Assembly (NCBI GenBank): GCA_030150335.1
Contig: JASLGC010000195.1
Span: forward strand, 1-6,110
Direction: 5' to 3'
Origin: Flavobacterium sp.
GTDB taxonomy: Bacteria; Bacteroidota; Bacteroidia; Flavobacteriales; Flavobacteriaceae
DNA length: 6,110 nucleotides
Part shown: positions 4,889 to 6,110 of the stretch, piece after piece
Layout: every line of letters starts with the position of its first letter
How positions within the stretch are numbered: position 1 is the first letter of the stretch
Made by a program: the position numbers and the translations under genes
The notes under the pieces: model-generated
The model's input: only the letters and a program-made list of their open reading frames with translations
Told to the model about the DNA's origin: nothing
The model's database searches: none

Positions 4889-6110
4889 TTAAAACGATTG
4901 TCCAAGGATAAAGTGCGTTTGCCATCCACTTTTTTGTGTAGTTCCAGGAACTGAATCGAAACCATATCCAAAGTCAATACCAAGTAAACCAAACATTGGC
5001 ATAAATACTCTAACACCTAAACCTGCTGATCTCTTTAGTTCAAAAGGACTATATTCTTTAAAAGACTCATAAGCATTACCTGCCTCAGCAAATGATAATA
5101 CGTAAACAGATGCACTTGGTTTTAATGTAATTGGGTAACGTAACTCTAACGAGAATTTGTTATAAATAGTACCTCCAACTTGTTCTCCTCTGTCATTATA
5201 AGGAGTTAAAGTTTGATTTTGGTAACCTCTTAACTGAATAACTTCACGTCCATCCAATGAGAAGTTTGCCATACCATCTCCACCTAAGTAGAATCTTTCA
5301 AACGGAACAACTCCACGATCATTGTTATATGCTCCCATAAAACCAAAATCAGCTGTTGTTCTAAGAACTAATTTATCAAAAACGGTAGTGTACCAGTCTC
5401 CTTTAAATTTCAATTTATAGTACTCTAACCAGTTAAATCTTTTTTGGTCAACTTTAGCTACGTCTGGAGCTGCATCTTCCCAATTATTAACCGGTCTGTT
5501 TTGGTCGTTTAAGTACGTTCCTTGTGGAATAGTTGTTCCAGTTACAGGGTCAACAGTATTCGCTAAAGCACGTCTTTTGTATTCTTGTTCGTTTCCTAAA
5601 TTCTTGTAGTCAATATTGTTGAATAAAGAATAAGGAGCTGTGAATTTACCACTAACACTAAAAGCAGAACCAAAAGTAGGGAAGATAGGATCCATACCAC
5701 GGTTATCTCTTCTTAATTCAATTTGATAAGACAAGTTACGAGAAGCACCATCACCAAAAGTAAATAGTCCTGTGTTGTAATTGTTCATATCATAGTATTG
5801 GAAACTCAATGTGTGAGATAATACAAAATAGTCATCAGGAATATTCAATCGTTTAGCAATACCAAACTGTAATGTTGTAATGTTAAATCCTCTACTTCTA
5901 TCTGTACGTCTATTTACATAGTCATATAGATTTTGTTTACTATAAGCTACCGTACCGAAGAAGTTGATCGGTTTACGTCCACCAAACCAAGGTTCAGAGA
6001 AACTCAAACTATACGTTTGGAAATATGTACTTCCTTGTAAACGCAAAGCCATCGTTTGTCCATCTCCCATTGGGAATGGTTGGTAAGATTTTTTGTTAAA
6101 TATATTTCTC
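4889..6110 (-). CDS. bamA: BamA outer-membrane protein assembly factor, 3' portion (C-terminal barrel)
   Basis: The frame is open from the right edge (first full codon at 6109-6107) to the TAA at 4891-4889, giving the last 406 residues. The POTRA domains lie off-window. The visible part is the Omp85 16-strand barrel domain: SFSEPWFGG at visible residues about 36-44, a RRDNRG...PIFPT strand motif near 133-144, PFERFYLGGDG at about 269-279, and LRGY at 293-296. LRGY corresponds to the conserved VRGF/Y motif of the loop that folds back into the barrel, with leucine in place of the usual valine. The end (GIDFGYGFDSVPG ... GQSF) has the terminal aromatic residue needed for barrel insertion. BamA is the essential catalyst that folds outer-membrane proteins. 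It is the first gene of this visible - strand block and is followed by two OmpH-like chaperones. Any ATG inside the window, such as 6070, is internal and not the start. Identification is secure. Confidence 0.95.
   Translation of the reverse strand, partial: RNIFNKKSYQPFPMGDGQTMALRLQGSTYFQTYSLSFSEPWFGGRKPINFFGTVAYSKQNLYDYVNRRTDRSRGFNITTLQFGIAKRLNIPDDYFVLSHTLSFQYYDMNNYNTGLFTFGDGASRNLSYQIELRRDNRGMDPIFPTFGSAFSVSGKFTAPYSLFNNIDYKNLGNEQEYKRRALANTVDPVTGTTIPQGTYLNDQNRPVNNWEDAAPDVAKVDQKRFNWLEYYKLKFKGDWYTTVFDKLVLRTTADFGFMGAYNNDRGVVPFERFYLGGDGMANFSLDGREVIQLRGYQNQTLTPYNDRGEQVGGTIYNKFSLELRYPITLKPSASVYVLSFAEAGNAYESFKEYSPFELKRSAGLGVRVFMPMFGLLGIDFGYGFDSVPGTTQKSGWQTHFILGQSF

Overview
The window looks like a chromosomal core region of a low-GC member of the Bacteroidota, most likely a Flavobacteriaceae species (Flavobacterium/Myroides-like). 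The grounds are an AT-rich sequence, no Shine-Dalgarno motifs at gene starts, a type IX secretion (T9SS) type B sorting domain next to a PorP/SprF-family protein, and a bamA - ompH - ompH-like block followed by murI. No mobile element, CRISPR array, tRNA or rRNA is visible, and base composition and codon use look even throughout.

Layout. The left part (1-2042) is read on the + strand. It holds the C-terminal end of a large secreted protein with a T9SS type B domain (1-465), then, 7 bases later, a PorP/SprF-like outer-membrane protein (473-1483). A strong intrinsic terminator follows, and then a gamma-carbonic-anhydrase-like hexapeptide-repeat protein (1530-2042). The right part (2197-6110) is read on the - strand. 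In transcription order it holds the 3' portion of bamA (runs off the right edge), a very long OmpH/Skp-like protein with an approximately 240-residue charged helical tail, a normal-length OmpH/Skp chaperone, a terminator, and murI (glutamate racemase). The two halves converge on a shared, probably bidirectional hairpin at 2062-2096. Between that hairpin and murI lies an unexplained long inverted repeat (2109-2163).

How the genes fit together. The first pair is a secretion unit: a cargo protein and the PorP/SprF-type partner that type B cargo normally needs. The - strand block is an outer-membrane biogenesis unit: BamA inserts beta-barrels and the Skp/OmpH-like proteins probably chaperone unfolded outer-membrane proteins across the periplasm. 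MurI makes D-glutamate for peptidoglycan. It is separated from the OmpH genes by a hairpin and probably has its own promoter, whose TATATTTG box lies 3 bases before the start codon. That would give a nearly leaderless message.

Most of the window is ordinary conserved biology. I did not find a new defence or mobile system. The items most worth a second look are the unusually long charged tail on the OmpH-like protein, the lone C-x-C motif at the C-terminus of the SprF-like protein, the unexplained inverted repeat, and the terminator-abutting starts of the gamma-CA gene and murI.
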